DNA of 13,862 nt from Candidatus Dadabacteria bacterium UBA2774. Its GTDB lineage: Bacteria > Desulfobacterota_D > UBA1144 > Nemesobacterales > UBA2774. A model generated the notes under the pieces. It was not told the DNA's origin, did not search any database, and saw only the letters and a program-made list of their open reading frames with translations. How positions within the stretch are numbered: the stretch's first letter is position 1; each line of letters starts with the position of its first letter. Location of the stretch: NCBI GenBank assembly GCA_002352485.1, contig DEIM01000131.1:6018-19879 (forward strand). The letters run 5' to 3'. The translations under genes and the position numbers were made by a program. Shown one piece after another: positions 1 through 8,000 of the stretch.

Positions 1-33
1 ATTATAGGAAAAAAGGCTTGATAGGGCAAACAT
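1..33 (-). CDS. Start of a divergent unidentified gene (partial)
   Basis: On the minus strand an ATG at 33 is preceded by a strong ribosome-binding site, GGAGGAG (43-37), at normal spacing. The frame stays open for 11 codons (MFALSSLFSYN) to the window edge. The N-terminus is mildly hydrophobic, but too little is visible to assign a family. It would be transcribed divergently from the marR-like gene, and the large palindrome at 98-129 sits between them, so it could share that operator. No convincing minus-strand -10 was found. It may simply be a chance RBS-ATG pair; the call rests only on RBS, start and open frame. Confidence 0.3.
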   Translation of the reverse strand, partial: MFALSSLFSYN

Positions 34-89
34 TTACTCCTCCGATTGGTAGTCTGGGCAATAAAATCATTAGGAATGAAAAAAACTTC

Positions 90-118
90 TTGACAAGATC
101 ATAATAGGTGTATATACT
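90..118 (+). promoter_or_regulatory. Sigma70-like promoter of the marR-like gene
   Basis: A perfect -35 TTGACA (90-95) is separated by exactly 17 bp from TATACT (113-118). Transcription would start about 6-8 nt after the -10, at or next to the ATG at 125, and there is no Shine-Dalgarno sequence before that ATG. The sequence therefore predicts a leaderless mRNA. The -10 element lies inside the palindrome at 98-129, so a bound repressor would block RNA polymerase. Confidence 0.7.
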
Positions 119-129
119 CCTATTATGAT
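98..129. promoter_or_regulatory. 32-bp near-perfect palindrome, probable MarR operator
   Basis: Fifteen of 16 base pairs are self-complementary around a centre at 113/114; only positions 109 and 118 break symmetry. The core is ATAGGTGTATATACTCCTAT (104-123). It covers the promoter spacer, the -10 and the first codon (125-127) of the marR-like gene. A closely related core recurs at 608-629. Two matching palindromes flanking a MarR-type gene are the expected pattern for autoregulation; binding itself is inferred. Confidence 0.7.
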
Positions 130-595
130 GAAAAAGAATGTTAATGTGAGCGAATTAAGCAGGCACGAAGTTTCTAGATGCACGGAATGCACAGCCTTTA
201 ATTTAAAGAAAGCGACAAGGATTGTGCAAAATCTTTTTGACGAAGCTTTTAAACCTATGGGACTCGAAGGCACTCAGTATACGGTTTTAGGTCACATTTT
301 TGTGCATGGGCCGATTTCTTTGACAAAGCTTGCAGATTTGATGCATGTGGACAGAACTACACTTGCTCGTAACCTAGCACCTCTGGAGAAAAAAGAGTTT
401 ATTGAAATAAAACAGGGCAGTGACCGGAGGGCAAAAATTATCAATATTACAAGCGGTGGTAAGGAAGTATTATCCGATGCCCTGCCGTTATGGAAGAAAA
501 CACAGGAAGAAATAAAAACCGCGCTGGGCCTTGAGAACTGGAGCTCAATGATCTCGAACCTGACAGGTCTGACAGAAAAGCTGAATCAAAAGTAA
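125..595 (+). CDS. MarR-family transcriptional regulator
   Basis: A 156-aa protein with MarR-family architecture: an N-terminal dimerisation helix, a winged helix-turn-helix at about residues 64-112 (ISLTKLADLMHVDRTTLARN, then the wing with SDRRAKIINIT), and a C-terminal dimerisation helix. The wing carries the D-x-R arrangement (D100, R102) typical of MarR DNA contacts. A CTEC pair (C19, C22) lies just ahead of the first long helix and could sense oxidants or electrophiles; this is inference. The start at 125 coincides with the predicted transcription start and has no RBS; ATG 128 is an alternative. The gene probably represses itself and the two downstream oxidoreductase-like genes through the palindromes at 98-129 and 608-629. 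Family assignment is firm; the ligand is unknown. Confidence 0.9.
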   Translation: MMKKNVNVSELSRHEVSRCTECTAFNLKKATRIVQNLFDEAFKPMGLEGTQYTVLGHIFVHGPISLTKLADLMHVDRTTLARNLAPLEKKEFIEIKQGSDRRAKIINITSGGKEVLSDALPLWKKTQEEIKTALGLENWSSMISNLTGLTEKLNQK

Positions 596-607
596 AAAAT
601 TTAGATC

Positions 608-629
608 TATATGTGTATATACACCTATA
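608..629. promoter_or_regulatory. Second palindromic operator upstream of the NmrA-like gene
   Basis: TATATGTGTATATACACCTATA is a 22-bp palindrome with one mismatched pair (612/625). It shares the GTGTATATAC core and CCTAT flank with the operator at 98-129. It ends two bases before the GGAGG ribosome-binding site (631-635) of the next gene. No convincing promoter is visible between 596 and 642, so the site may act as a road-block, serve a promoter inside the marR-like gene, or cooperate with the first site. Confidence 0.6.
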
Positions 630-642
630 AGGAGGTATTGCA

Positions 643-1767
643 ATGAGTAAACCAAGAATTCTTGTTACATCGGCTGGGGGGCATACGGGATCGATATTGG
701 CTGCACAATTATTGAAGATGGGCTTTCCGGTTCGTGCTTTCGTCAGGCGACAGGACGCGCGCTCGGAGCGCTTAAGAAAAGCCGGTGCTGAAATCTTTGT
801 CGGGGACCTCTACGATATGAGGGATATCAGAAAGGCGCTCATGAATGTGCAGCGCGCTTATTATTGCCCGCCATTTGCTGAAAACGCTTTACACGGCTCT
901 ATGCTTTTTGCCTTGGCCGCAGAGGAAGCAAAGCTAGAGACAGTAGCTCTCTTAACTGCCTGGAACCCTCACCCCTTGCATCCGTCGATTCATCAACGTG
1001 AGCACTGGATATCCAACAATATATTTCAGTGGATGCCGAGTGTGGATGTTGTCTATGTTAACCCCGGCCTGTTTGCATTCACATATTTCTTCGGCTTACC
1101 TGCTGTCGCCCACTTTGGTAAGCTTATGCTCCCCTACGGAGAAGGGCTTAACGCACCGCCCTCAAACGAGGATATTGCCTCTGTCGCGGCTTTCGTCCTG
1201 GCGGAGCCCGAAGCTCATATCGGTAAGAGTTATCGCCCTACCGGGCCGAAGCTTATTTCCGGACACGACGCTGCAAACATATTCGGCAAAATTCTTGATC
1301 GAAGTGTCGCTTATGAAGATATCCCTATATCTATGTTCACAAAAGCCTCTAAGGTTATGGGGTTCTCAAATTTCGAGATAGCCCAGATCCGTCGTTATGC
1401 CGAGGAGTTAAGGGGCGGGACCTATGCAGTCGGCGCTCCGACTGATCATGTCGAGCTTGTAACCGGAAGGGCTCCTGAGGATTTCGAGGTTACGGCCCGC
1501 CGTTACATAGAACATCCAGAGCTTGTGTTTCCGGGATTAAAAATCGGCGGTAAGCTAAGCGCGTTCTGGCAACTTCTGAGAATAATGGTTACACGCACAC
1601 CTCGGCTTGACCGCTGGGAGTCTGAGCGCGGTTACCCGTTAATTAAAGAGCCTTTACTTGCACACGATAGTGAAGAGTGGCTTGTTACCGCAAAGCAGAA
1701 GGGGCTTGCTCTTCTTAAGCCGAATAGCGACAAAGGTGCTCCAAGTGTAGAGAAATTGGCAGTATGA
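643..1767 (+). CDS. NmrA-like NAD(P)-binding (atypical SDR) protein
   Basis: A 374-aa protein beginning with a Rossmann fold: ILVTSAGGHTGS (about residues 6-17) is a glycine-rich dinucleotide loop of the atypical SDR/NmrA type. R35-R36 after the second strand suggest NADP(H) preference. GDLYDMRDIRKAL (54-66) matches the third strand and helix region where these proteins contact the cofactor. No Y-x3-K catalytic pair is evident, as in NmrA-type sensors and some NAD(P)H-quinone reductases. The protein is longer than the roughly 300-aa members, with an additional C-terminal part of about 80 residues (about 290-374). A strong RBS (AAGGAGG, 629-635) supports the start. It lies 47 bp downstream of the marR-like gene and 46 bp upstream of an SDR, likely one transcription unit. 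It could be a redox sensor or a reductase; substrate unknown. Confidence 0.75.
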   Translation: MSKPRILVTSAGGHTGSILAAQLLKMGFPVRAFVRRQDARSERLRKAGAEIFVGDLYDMRDIRKALMNVQRAYYCPPFAENALHGSMLFALAAEEAKLETVALLTAWNPHPLHPSIHQREHWISNNIFQWMPSVDVVYVNPGLFAFTYFFGLPAVAHFGKLMLPYGEGLNAPPSNEDIASVAAFVLAEPEAHIGKSYRPTGPKLISGHDAANIFGKILDRSVAYEDIPISMFTKASKVMGFSNFEIAQIRRYAEELRGGTYAVGAPTDHVELVTGRAPEDFEVTARRYIEHPELVFPGLKIGGKLSAFWQLLRIMVTRTPRLDRWESERGYPLIKEPLLAHDSEEWLVTAKQKGLALLKPNSDKGAPSVEKLAV

Positions 1768-1813
1768 GAATAATAATAATTCAAAAAACTCTAAAAATAA
1801 GGAGGTATTAACC

Positions 1814-2671
1814 ATGAGTAACAAATCAAGATTTAAGGATAAGGTAGTTGTAATAACAGGTGCTTCAAGCGGTATTGGCAGAGAGACGGCGATTGAGTTC
1901 GCCCGGGAAGGCGCAAAAACAGTATTAGTCTCCCGCTCCAGGGAAAAGCTTGATAAGGTGGCTGAGGAAATCAGAGCCCTGAATCCCAATGTTTTAGTTG
2001 TGCCTACAGACATATCGTCACCAGAGCAAGTGAGCAACATGGTCAGTGATGTTGTCTCTCATTACGGCTCTATCGACGTTCTATTTAATAACGCCGGAAG
2101 CTCATATGTCGGCAGGGTAGAAGACGATAATTTTGCCGAAAATGCTAAGAAGATGATGGACGCTGATTACTTCGGAACGGTTAATGTTACGACTGAGGTT
2201 CTCCCCATCATGAAGAGGCAGGGCTCGGGGTATATTATGAATATGTCTTCTGTTGTGGGTAAAAAGGCTTTTCCCCATTTCGGAGGGTACTCAGCAGCGA
2301 TGCATGCAATTTCAGGGTTCAACGATGCCCTCAGGCAGGAGATGAGAGGCTCAGGGATCAATGTCTCTATTATCCACCCGGCTCTAACGCAAACACCGCT
2401 CTTGGATAACGTAAAACCCGAGGACATGCCGCCGCCGTTCAGGAGACTTACTCCGATATCAGTAGAGACTGTGGCAAAAGCGGTGCTGGATGGTGTGGAG
2501 CATAATAGGGCTAGGATTATTCTTCCGTTCCAGCCGAGGCTGCTCTTTTTATCGGATTTAATCTCTGCTCGATTAGGGGATTTAACGGTAAGGCTTCTTC
2601 AGAATAAAGTTTTTTCGACTCTACTCGGGACCTACAGAGGCAGCTTATACCACCACGGCGTTTCGCAATAG
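1814..2671 (+). CDS. Short-chain dehydrogenase-like protein lacking the catalytic Lys
   Basis: A 285-aa classical SDR fold. It has the cofactor loop TGASSGIG (15-22), NADP-type basic residues after strand 2 (SRSREK, 40-45), D66 of the cofactor-binding region, NNAG (92-95), Ser in NMSS (145-146) and Tyr159. The usual Y-x3-K motif reads YSAAM: the Lys that lowers the Tyr pKa is Met163 (codon ATG at 2300-2302). The following HAISGFNDALRQEMR resembles ordinary SDRs, so the gene is not frame-damaged. A C-terminal extension (about 245-285) is hydrophobic/basic and may touch membrane. The RBS AAGGAGG and leader nearly duplicate those of the preceding gene. It is probably co-transcribed with the marR-like and NmrA-like genes. 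It may be an altered-mechanism reductase or a non-catalytic binding protein. Confidence 0.85.
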   Translation: MSNKSRFKDKVVVITGASSGIGRETAIEFAREGAKTVLVSRSREKLDKVAEEIRALNPNVLVVPTDISSPEQVSNMVSDVVSHYGSIDVLFNNAGSSYVGRVEDDNFAENAKKMMDADYFGTVNVTTEVLPIMKRQGSGYIMNMSSVVGKKAFPHFGGYSAAMHAISGFNDALRQEMRGSGINVSIIHPALTQTPLLDNVKPEDMPPPFRRLTPISVETVAKAVLDGVEHNRARIILPFQPRLLFLSDLISARLGDLTVRLLQNKVFSTLLGTYRGSLYHHGVSQ

Positions 2672-2877
2672 GATAGAGTTAGCAGGGATAACAAAGACCC
2701 GTTTCCCGATGATTTTAATAACCCGTGAAGATGATTGTGTTGGTGCACCTTTTTAATTAGATATTGCTCTAAAGGAAACATGAACATCGGATACGACCCT
2801 CTCACTTTATATATGATGAGCAAGCGGGGCTAATATAGGTTATGTTTAATGGGCTCTAAGTTTAGTTTCGGTTGACA
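2672..2877 (+). other. 206-bp gap with a possible 17-codon leader ORF
   Basis: No clear terminator or promoter is seen between the SDR and MFS genes. GGTGCACC followed by five T (from 2741) is a palindrome without a usable loop. A short ORF at 2780-2833 (MNIGYDPLTLYMMSKRG) has AAGGA three bases before its ATG and ends 44 bp before the MFS start. It might be a leader peptide but lacks independent support. An imperfect direct repeat, ACCCGT...GATGATT, occurs at 2697-2714 and 2721-2736. Confidence 0.2.
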
Positions 2878-4491
2878 ATGCCGCCGCTATTAAGAAACTT
2901 AGTGGGTCTTAATATGCCTGAAGTAATTAAAAAAGCGCCTGAGCAAAGCGCACCAGAAGAAGTGTCCGGCGTAAACTTTGTAAATAAGCGCACCGGTAGA
3001 TGGATTTTGGTGGTCGCCATCATAGGGTCTGGCATGGCCTTCATAGACAGTACCGCAATGAATGTTGTGGTGCCTGTGCTTCAGCAAGAGCTTAACGCGA
3101 CTATACCCCAAGTACAGTGGGTGATGGAGGCGTATGCGCTCTTTATGTCTTCACTAATGCTCCTGGGTGGGGCGCTCGGAGACAGGTTTGGCAGAAAACG
3201 TATATTTGCCTTAGGCGTGGTGGTATTCACAGTGGCTTCGATGTGGTGCGGCCTTTCTCCAAGCACGAGTCAGTTGATTGTTGCAAGGGCGTTTCAGGGC
3301 GTTGGCGGGGCGCTTCTCGTACCGGGGAGTTTGGCTATTATTACTGTTTCGTTCAGTGAAGAACACCGTGGGCGAGCCATAGGTACGTGGTCGGCGTTTA
3401 CGGCGGTAACTACGGCTCTGGGCCCGATACTGGGCGGCTGGCTTGCACAGAATATATCCTGGCGGCTGGTGTTTTTCATTAATCTGCCGCTGGCTCTGAT
3501 CGTTTTAGGAGTTCTGTTTTGGCGCATACCGGAGAGTAAAAAGGAAAACGGAACCGGGGGGCTTGATATCTGGGGGTCGTTATTCGCGACACTGGCACTT
3601 GGATGTATAGTCTTCGCTCTTGTAGATTCCGGAAATATAGGTTTTGGACATCCCAAAGTTATTGTTCCGCTTGTAGCAGGGGGGATTTTCTTTATCTCCT
3701 TCATTATATATGAGTGGCGGGCGTCTTCGCCGATGATGCCGCTTAGCCTATTCAGATCAAGGACTTTCAGCGGGGCGAACCTGATATCGTTTCTTTACTG
3801 GGCCGCGTGGAGCAGCGCAATATTTTTTATCCCCTTTAACCTTATACAATTGCAAGGGTATTCGGCTGCCGGAGTAGGACTCGCTTTCGTTCCCCTTGTG
3901 ATAGCACTAGTTCTTTTCTCAAGATGGGCCGGGGGTACGGTGGCCAGGTATGGAGCGAAACCGGCAATTATAGCCGGAACAATACTAGCATCTATCGGTT
4001 TTTATCTCTTTACGCTTCCTGATATCGGAGGGAGTTACTGGACTACGATATTCCCCGCGATTACTATGCTCGGCATCGGCATGGCAATCGTTATCTCTCC
4101 TCTCACAACAGCCGTGATGAGTTCGGTCGGGCTCGAAGAATCGGGCGTGGCGTCCGGAGTGAATAACACCGTTGGCAGGATCGCCGGGCTTCTCGCAATT
4201 GCCGTTATGGGTGTGTTTGCTCTTAGCACATTTAACAGAAATCTCGACAGAGATCTCGATCAGCTGGAGTTACCTCAAGAGACAAGGCAGTACATAGATT
4301 CGCAGCGCATTAAGTTTCTGCTTATAGAAATACCGGATAATGTAGAGCCAAAGACCCGGGAAATTATAAGATCTTCCATAGACACTTCATTCTTAGCGAG
4401 CTATCGACTGATGATGATGATATCGGCCGGGCTTGTGCTTTTAAGCACTCTGGTAGCATGGCTCACTATTGAGAAACGAAAGCCCGGATAA
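2878..4491 (+). CDS. MFS drug exporter, DHA2 (14-TM, EmrB/QacA-like) family
   Basis: A proton-driven multidrug or metabolite exporter of the inner membrane. The protein is about 537 aa with some 14 hydrophobic segments, the DHA2 pattern. The first segment carries the D1-like motif (AFIDSTAMNVVVPVL). Motif A follows (GALGDRFGRKR), and ALGPILGGW is the antiporter motif C. WRLVFFINLPL after it is characteristic of EmrB/QacA-like proteins. A hydrophilic segment of about 60 residues precedes the last helix, and the C-terminus is basic. The start is uncertain: TTG 2872 and ATG 2878 have no RBS, while ATG 2914 has a weak one (GTGGGT) and still leaves about 30 residues before TM1. The gene follows the SDR after 206 bp. 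It may share its stress signal, but no copy of the palindromic operator is visible before it. Substrate cannot be inferred. Confidence 0.9.
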   Translation: MPPLLRNLVGLNMPEVIKKAPEQSAPEEVSGVNFVNKRTGRWILVVAIIGSGMAFIDSTAMNVVVPVLQQELNATIPQVQWVMEAYALFMSSLMLLGGALGDRFGRKRIFALGVVVFTVASMWCGLSPSTSQLIVARAFQGVGGALLVPGSLAIITVSFSEEHRGRAIGTWSAFTAVTTALGPILGGWLAQNISWRLVFFINLPLALIVLGVLFWRIPESKKENGTGGLDIWGSLFATLALGCIVFALVDSGNIGFGHPKVIVPLVAGGIFFISFIIYEWRASSPMMPLSLFRSRTFSGANLISFLYWAAWSSAIFFIPFNLIQLQGYSAAGVGLAFVPLVIALVLFSRWAGGTVARYGAKPAIIAGTILASIGFYLFTLPDIGGSYWTTIFPAITMLGIGMAIVISPLTTAVMSSVGLEESGVASGVNNTVGRIAGLLAIAVMGVFALSTFNRNLDRDLDQLELPQETRQYIDSQRIKFLLIEIPDNVEPKTREIIRSSIDTSFLASYRLMMMISAGLVLLSTLVAWLTIEKRKPG

Positions 4492-4515
4492 TCCTAGAAG
4501 GAATTAATTCCCGGT

Positions 4516-4545
4516 TTGCAACCTTTTCGCCTGAACTGGTATCCT
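4516..4545 (+). promoter_or_regulatory. Possible promoter of msrB
   Basis: TTGCAA (4516-4521) and TATCCT (4540-4545) are separated by 18 bp, each matching the sigma70 consensus at four of six positions. Transcription would begin about 25 nt before the ATG at 4575. A 12-bp perfect palindrome, GGAATTAATTCC (4500-4511), lies just upstream and could be an operator or part of the end of the MFS transcript. The evidence is weak. Confidence 0.3.
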
Positions 4546-4574
4546 ATATGACATATTCTGATAGGGAGACAGGC

Positions 4575-4985
4575 ATGGCAAATAAAGTAAAAAAAACGGA
4601 CGATGAATGGCGGAGCGCCCTTACCGAAGAGCAGTACCATGTGACGAGGGAAAAGGGTACCGAGAGGCCTTTTACCGGTAAATACCACGAACATAAAGGA
4701 AAGGGTCTGTACGTATGCATAAGCTGCGGCGAGAAGCTCTTTGGCTCGGATACCAAGTTTGACTCGGGCTCTGGGTGGCCGAGCTTTTATAGGCCTCACG
4801 GGGATGGTAAGGTGGCCGAGGAAGTCGATCAGAGCCACGGTATGGTGAGGACCGAGGTACTATGCAGTAACTGTGACGCTCACCTGGGGCACGTTTTCCC
4901 TGACGGCCCGAAAGAGACGGGGCTTAGGTATTGCATCAATTCCTGCGCTCTTGAATTCCAAGGGGACGAAGAAGAGGAGAGCTGA
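4575..4985 (+). CDS. msrB: Peptide-methionine (R)-S-oxide reductase MsrB
   Basis: Reduces methionine-R-sulfoxide in oxidised proteins. The 136-aa sequence is a complete single-domain MsrB. Zinc ligands are the CISC and CSNC pairs (C48, C51, C97, C100), with a GSGWPSF substrate-site segment (65-71), HLGHVFPDGP (103-112) and catalytic C120 in RYCINS. The position before GWPSF that in many MsrBs holds the resolving Cys is Ser66; an extra Cys (C124) follows the catalytic one. The acidic tail DEEEES is unusual. The start at 4575 is chosen because AGGGAG (4563-4568) precedes it at good spacing; the upstream in-frame ATG at 4548 has no RBS. No export signal is seen, so it is cytoplasmic. It lies 83 bp after the MFS gene and converges with the efflux operon. 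Confidence 0.95.
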   Translation: MANKVKKTDDEWRSALTEEQYHVTREKGTERPFTGKYHEHKGKGLYVCISCGEKLFGSDTKFDSGSGWPSFYRPHGDGKVAEEVDQSHGMVRTEVLCSNCDAHLGHVFPDGPKETGLRYCINSCALEFQGDEEEES

Positions 4986-5024
4986 GTCGCACCCCTCTTC
5001 CATGATTATTTGGTGTTCTCCGAA

Positions 5025-8000
5025 TTATGCGTTCACTTCAGCTTTTTTCTCAAGCCAGCTGTATATTGCCGGAAGCACCAGCAGAGTCAGCAGAGTAGAA
5101 GTAACAAGCCCTCCGATAACAACTGTTGCAAGAGGTCTTTGTACCTCCGCGCCGGCGCTCGTAGAGAGCGCCATAGGAATAAAGCCAAAACTCGCCACTA
5201 GTGCCGTCATGAGCACCGGACGGAGACGTATTTCCGCTCCTTCTCGGGCAGCCTCGGTCGGGTCTTTTCCTTCCTTCCTCCTCTGAATTATATAAGACAT
5301 GAGAACAACGCCGTTTAATACAGCAATACCGAAAAGAGCTATAAAACCTATCCCCGCCGAAATACTAAAGGGCATTCCACGCAGAAATAGAGCAATGATT
5401 CCACCCGTAGCGGCCAAAGGGATGTTCAGATAAATCATAAGTGCCGGACGCACAGAGCCAAAAGTCATATAAAGAAGAATAAAAATCAAAAGGAGCGCAG
5501 CCGGTACTACAATTGCCAGGGTCGAGCTTGCACGCTCAAGGTTCTCAAATTGCCCTCCCCACTCAATCCAGTAACCCGGAGGCAGCTCCATCTGGTCCCG
5601 GACGGCTTTTTGCGCGTCTCCCACAAAGCTTGCGAGGTCACGGCCCCTGACATTTGTCTCCACAGAAAGTTTCCTGTGAATATTCTCCCTGCTTATTTGT
5701 GCAGGTCCCTCCTCCGTGCGAATATCAGCCAGCTGGTTCAAGGGAATTAACCTTCCGTTTTGATCAGACACCCGGATGTTCTTTATGTTGTCAAAACTCG
5801 CTCTGTCCTCAGGTGAAAACCGCACCTGCATGGAAAAACGCTTCTGTCCTTCAAGCACCTGCCCTACTTGCCTCCCCCCTATCGCCTCTACAGTGTCTAA
5901 CACCTGGCTTGCATTTATTCCGTAACGGGCAATCGCGTCTCTGTCTATCACTACCCGGAGGTATGGCAGCCCCGCCACCTGCTCGGCTTTCGTATCCGCG
6001 GCTCCGGGAACTTTAGAAATAACCCTTACGACTTTTCCGCCGAGCTCCTCGAGGGTTTCGAGATCGTCCCCGTAAATACTGATTGCCACGTCCGAGCGAA
6101 CTCCCGCAATCAATTCCTGCACGCGAAGCTCTATAGGCTGGGAATAACTGAACATCGTTCCGGGTAGCGCTTTAGTCAGTGCTTCGTTCATTTTTTCGAC
6201 AAGCCCATGCTTCGTTTCAGCCGATTTCCATTCGGAAGGAGGTTTTAGAATTACGTATATATCGCTTATCTCAACCCCCATCGGGTCTGTTGCGATTTCA
6301 GCCCTTCCGGTTCGCGAGACTACTGTTATCACCTCCGGAAATTTCTTAAGGATTCTTTCTACCATGGTGGTGTTCCGGACAGACTCTTCTAGCGACACGC
6401 TCGGGAGCCTCCATGCCTGTAGCGCAATCGCCCCTTCGTCCAGCTTCGGGATAAATTCAGCGCCCATAAAGGGAACAAATATGAGGCTCAGAAAAAATAT
6501 TGTGCCTGCTACGGCAGCAGTTATTTTGGGGCGTGAAATAGTTTTTCGTACCAGGGGCAGATAATACTGTTTTACCTTTCTGATGATAAAAGTTTCCTTA
6601 TCGTGAGCGCCCTTTTTAAGAAAATACGATGCAAGAACAGGCATGAGCGTAAAAGACAGAACGAGTGAGCCGATCAGCGCAAAGATGACAGTAAGCGCCA
6701 TTGGTTTGAACATCTTCCCTTCAACGCCCTGAAGAGTCAGGATCGGGATATATACAATTATTATTATGCCGACCGCAAAGACTATGGGACGTAGCACTTC
6801 GCGTCCCGCTTTTAAGATCACTTCTATAATATTAGTTCTATTTCCCGACGCATTTTCTTTTGTAGTGACTTCATTTGCAGACCCCATTTGGGGTTTAAGC
6901 GATAAATGGCGCACTATGTTTTCGATCATTACCACAGACCCGTCCACAATGAGACCGAAATCAATCGCTCCGAGACTCATTAGATTTCCCGAGATACGGA
7001 AATAGTTCATCCCAGTAAATGCTACGAGCATCGAGAGCGGGATAGCTGCAGCTACAATGAGACCAGCCCTGAAATTTCCGAGGATGAGAAAAAGAATGAC
7101 TATTACCAGGAGCGCCCCTTCTCCCAGGTTTTTAGTTACCGTTTTTATGGTATTGCGTACAAGCTCGGTCCGGTCATAGTAAGTGTCGATAGCAACACCC
7201 GGAGGGAGTGATTCCTTAATCTCTTCTACCTTTTCCTTGACTCTGTTGACTACGGTTCGGGAGTTCTCCCCGATGAGCATCATTACGACCCCAGTCACAG
7301 CTTCACCCTCTCCGTCTCTGGTTACTGCGCCCTGCCTTACCATTGGTGCGAAAGCAACCTCTGCTATATCTCTTATAAATATAGGCGTGCCTTCATTTCG
7401 CGTTGCGACAACTATGTTGCCGATATCTTTTAATCCTCTGACGAGACCCTCGCCGCGAATAAGGTACTGCTCCTGGTTATGTTCAATGTATGCCCCACCC
7501 GAGTTGGTGTTGTTATTCTCGAGCGCCTGAAACACCCCGTCGATAGACAGATCGAACGAGACGAGCTTATCGGCGCTGAGCTGGATTTCATAGGTTTTAA
7601 GCTCTCCTCCGTAAGTGTTAACTTCCACAACCCCGGGTACGGATTTTAATTTAAACGCTATGTCCCATTCGAGAATGGAGCGAAGCTCCATCAGTGAGTA
7701 TCCCTCGCCCTTCACCTCGAACTGGTATATCTCTCCGAGTCCGGTGGATATAGGGCCCATCTCGGGTGTGCCGAACCCTTCAGGAATCATTTCCCGGGCC
7801 TGTGGAAGCCGCTCCATTACCAAGCGGCGCGCAAAGTAGATATCCACGTCCTCTTTAAAAGTCACTGTAACTGCAGAGAGCCCAAAGCGTGAGACCGAGC
7901 GTATACCCTCTATACCCGGCAGCCCCGACATAGCGGTCTCCACGGGGAAAGTAATGAAGCGCTCCACCTCGACGGGTCCGAGCCCCGGAGAGTTTGTAAG

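Noticed and set aside
2697..2736. Imperfect direct repeat ACCCGT...GATGATT as a regulator site
   Set aside because: Only 13 shared bases with different internal spacing, and no link to a promoter; chance is likely.
2741..2753. GGTGCACC followed by T5 as an intrinsic terminator after the SDR gene
   Set aside because: An 8-bp palindrome with no spacer allows only a two-pair stem with a 4-nt loop, too weak for termination.
4971..5000. GAAGAGG/CCTCTTC inverted repeat at the end of msrB as a terminator
   Set aside because: The stem is 7 bp with a 16-nt loop, its 5' arm is coding, and only a loose T-rich stretch follows. Not convincing.
5550..7839. Several open frames on the + strand opposite the RND pump gene
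   Set aside because: They lie antisense to a full-length, clearly recognisable pump, lack RBSs and resemble no family; they are shadows of its codon pattern.
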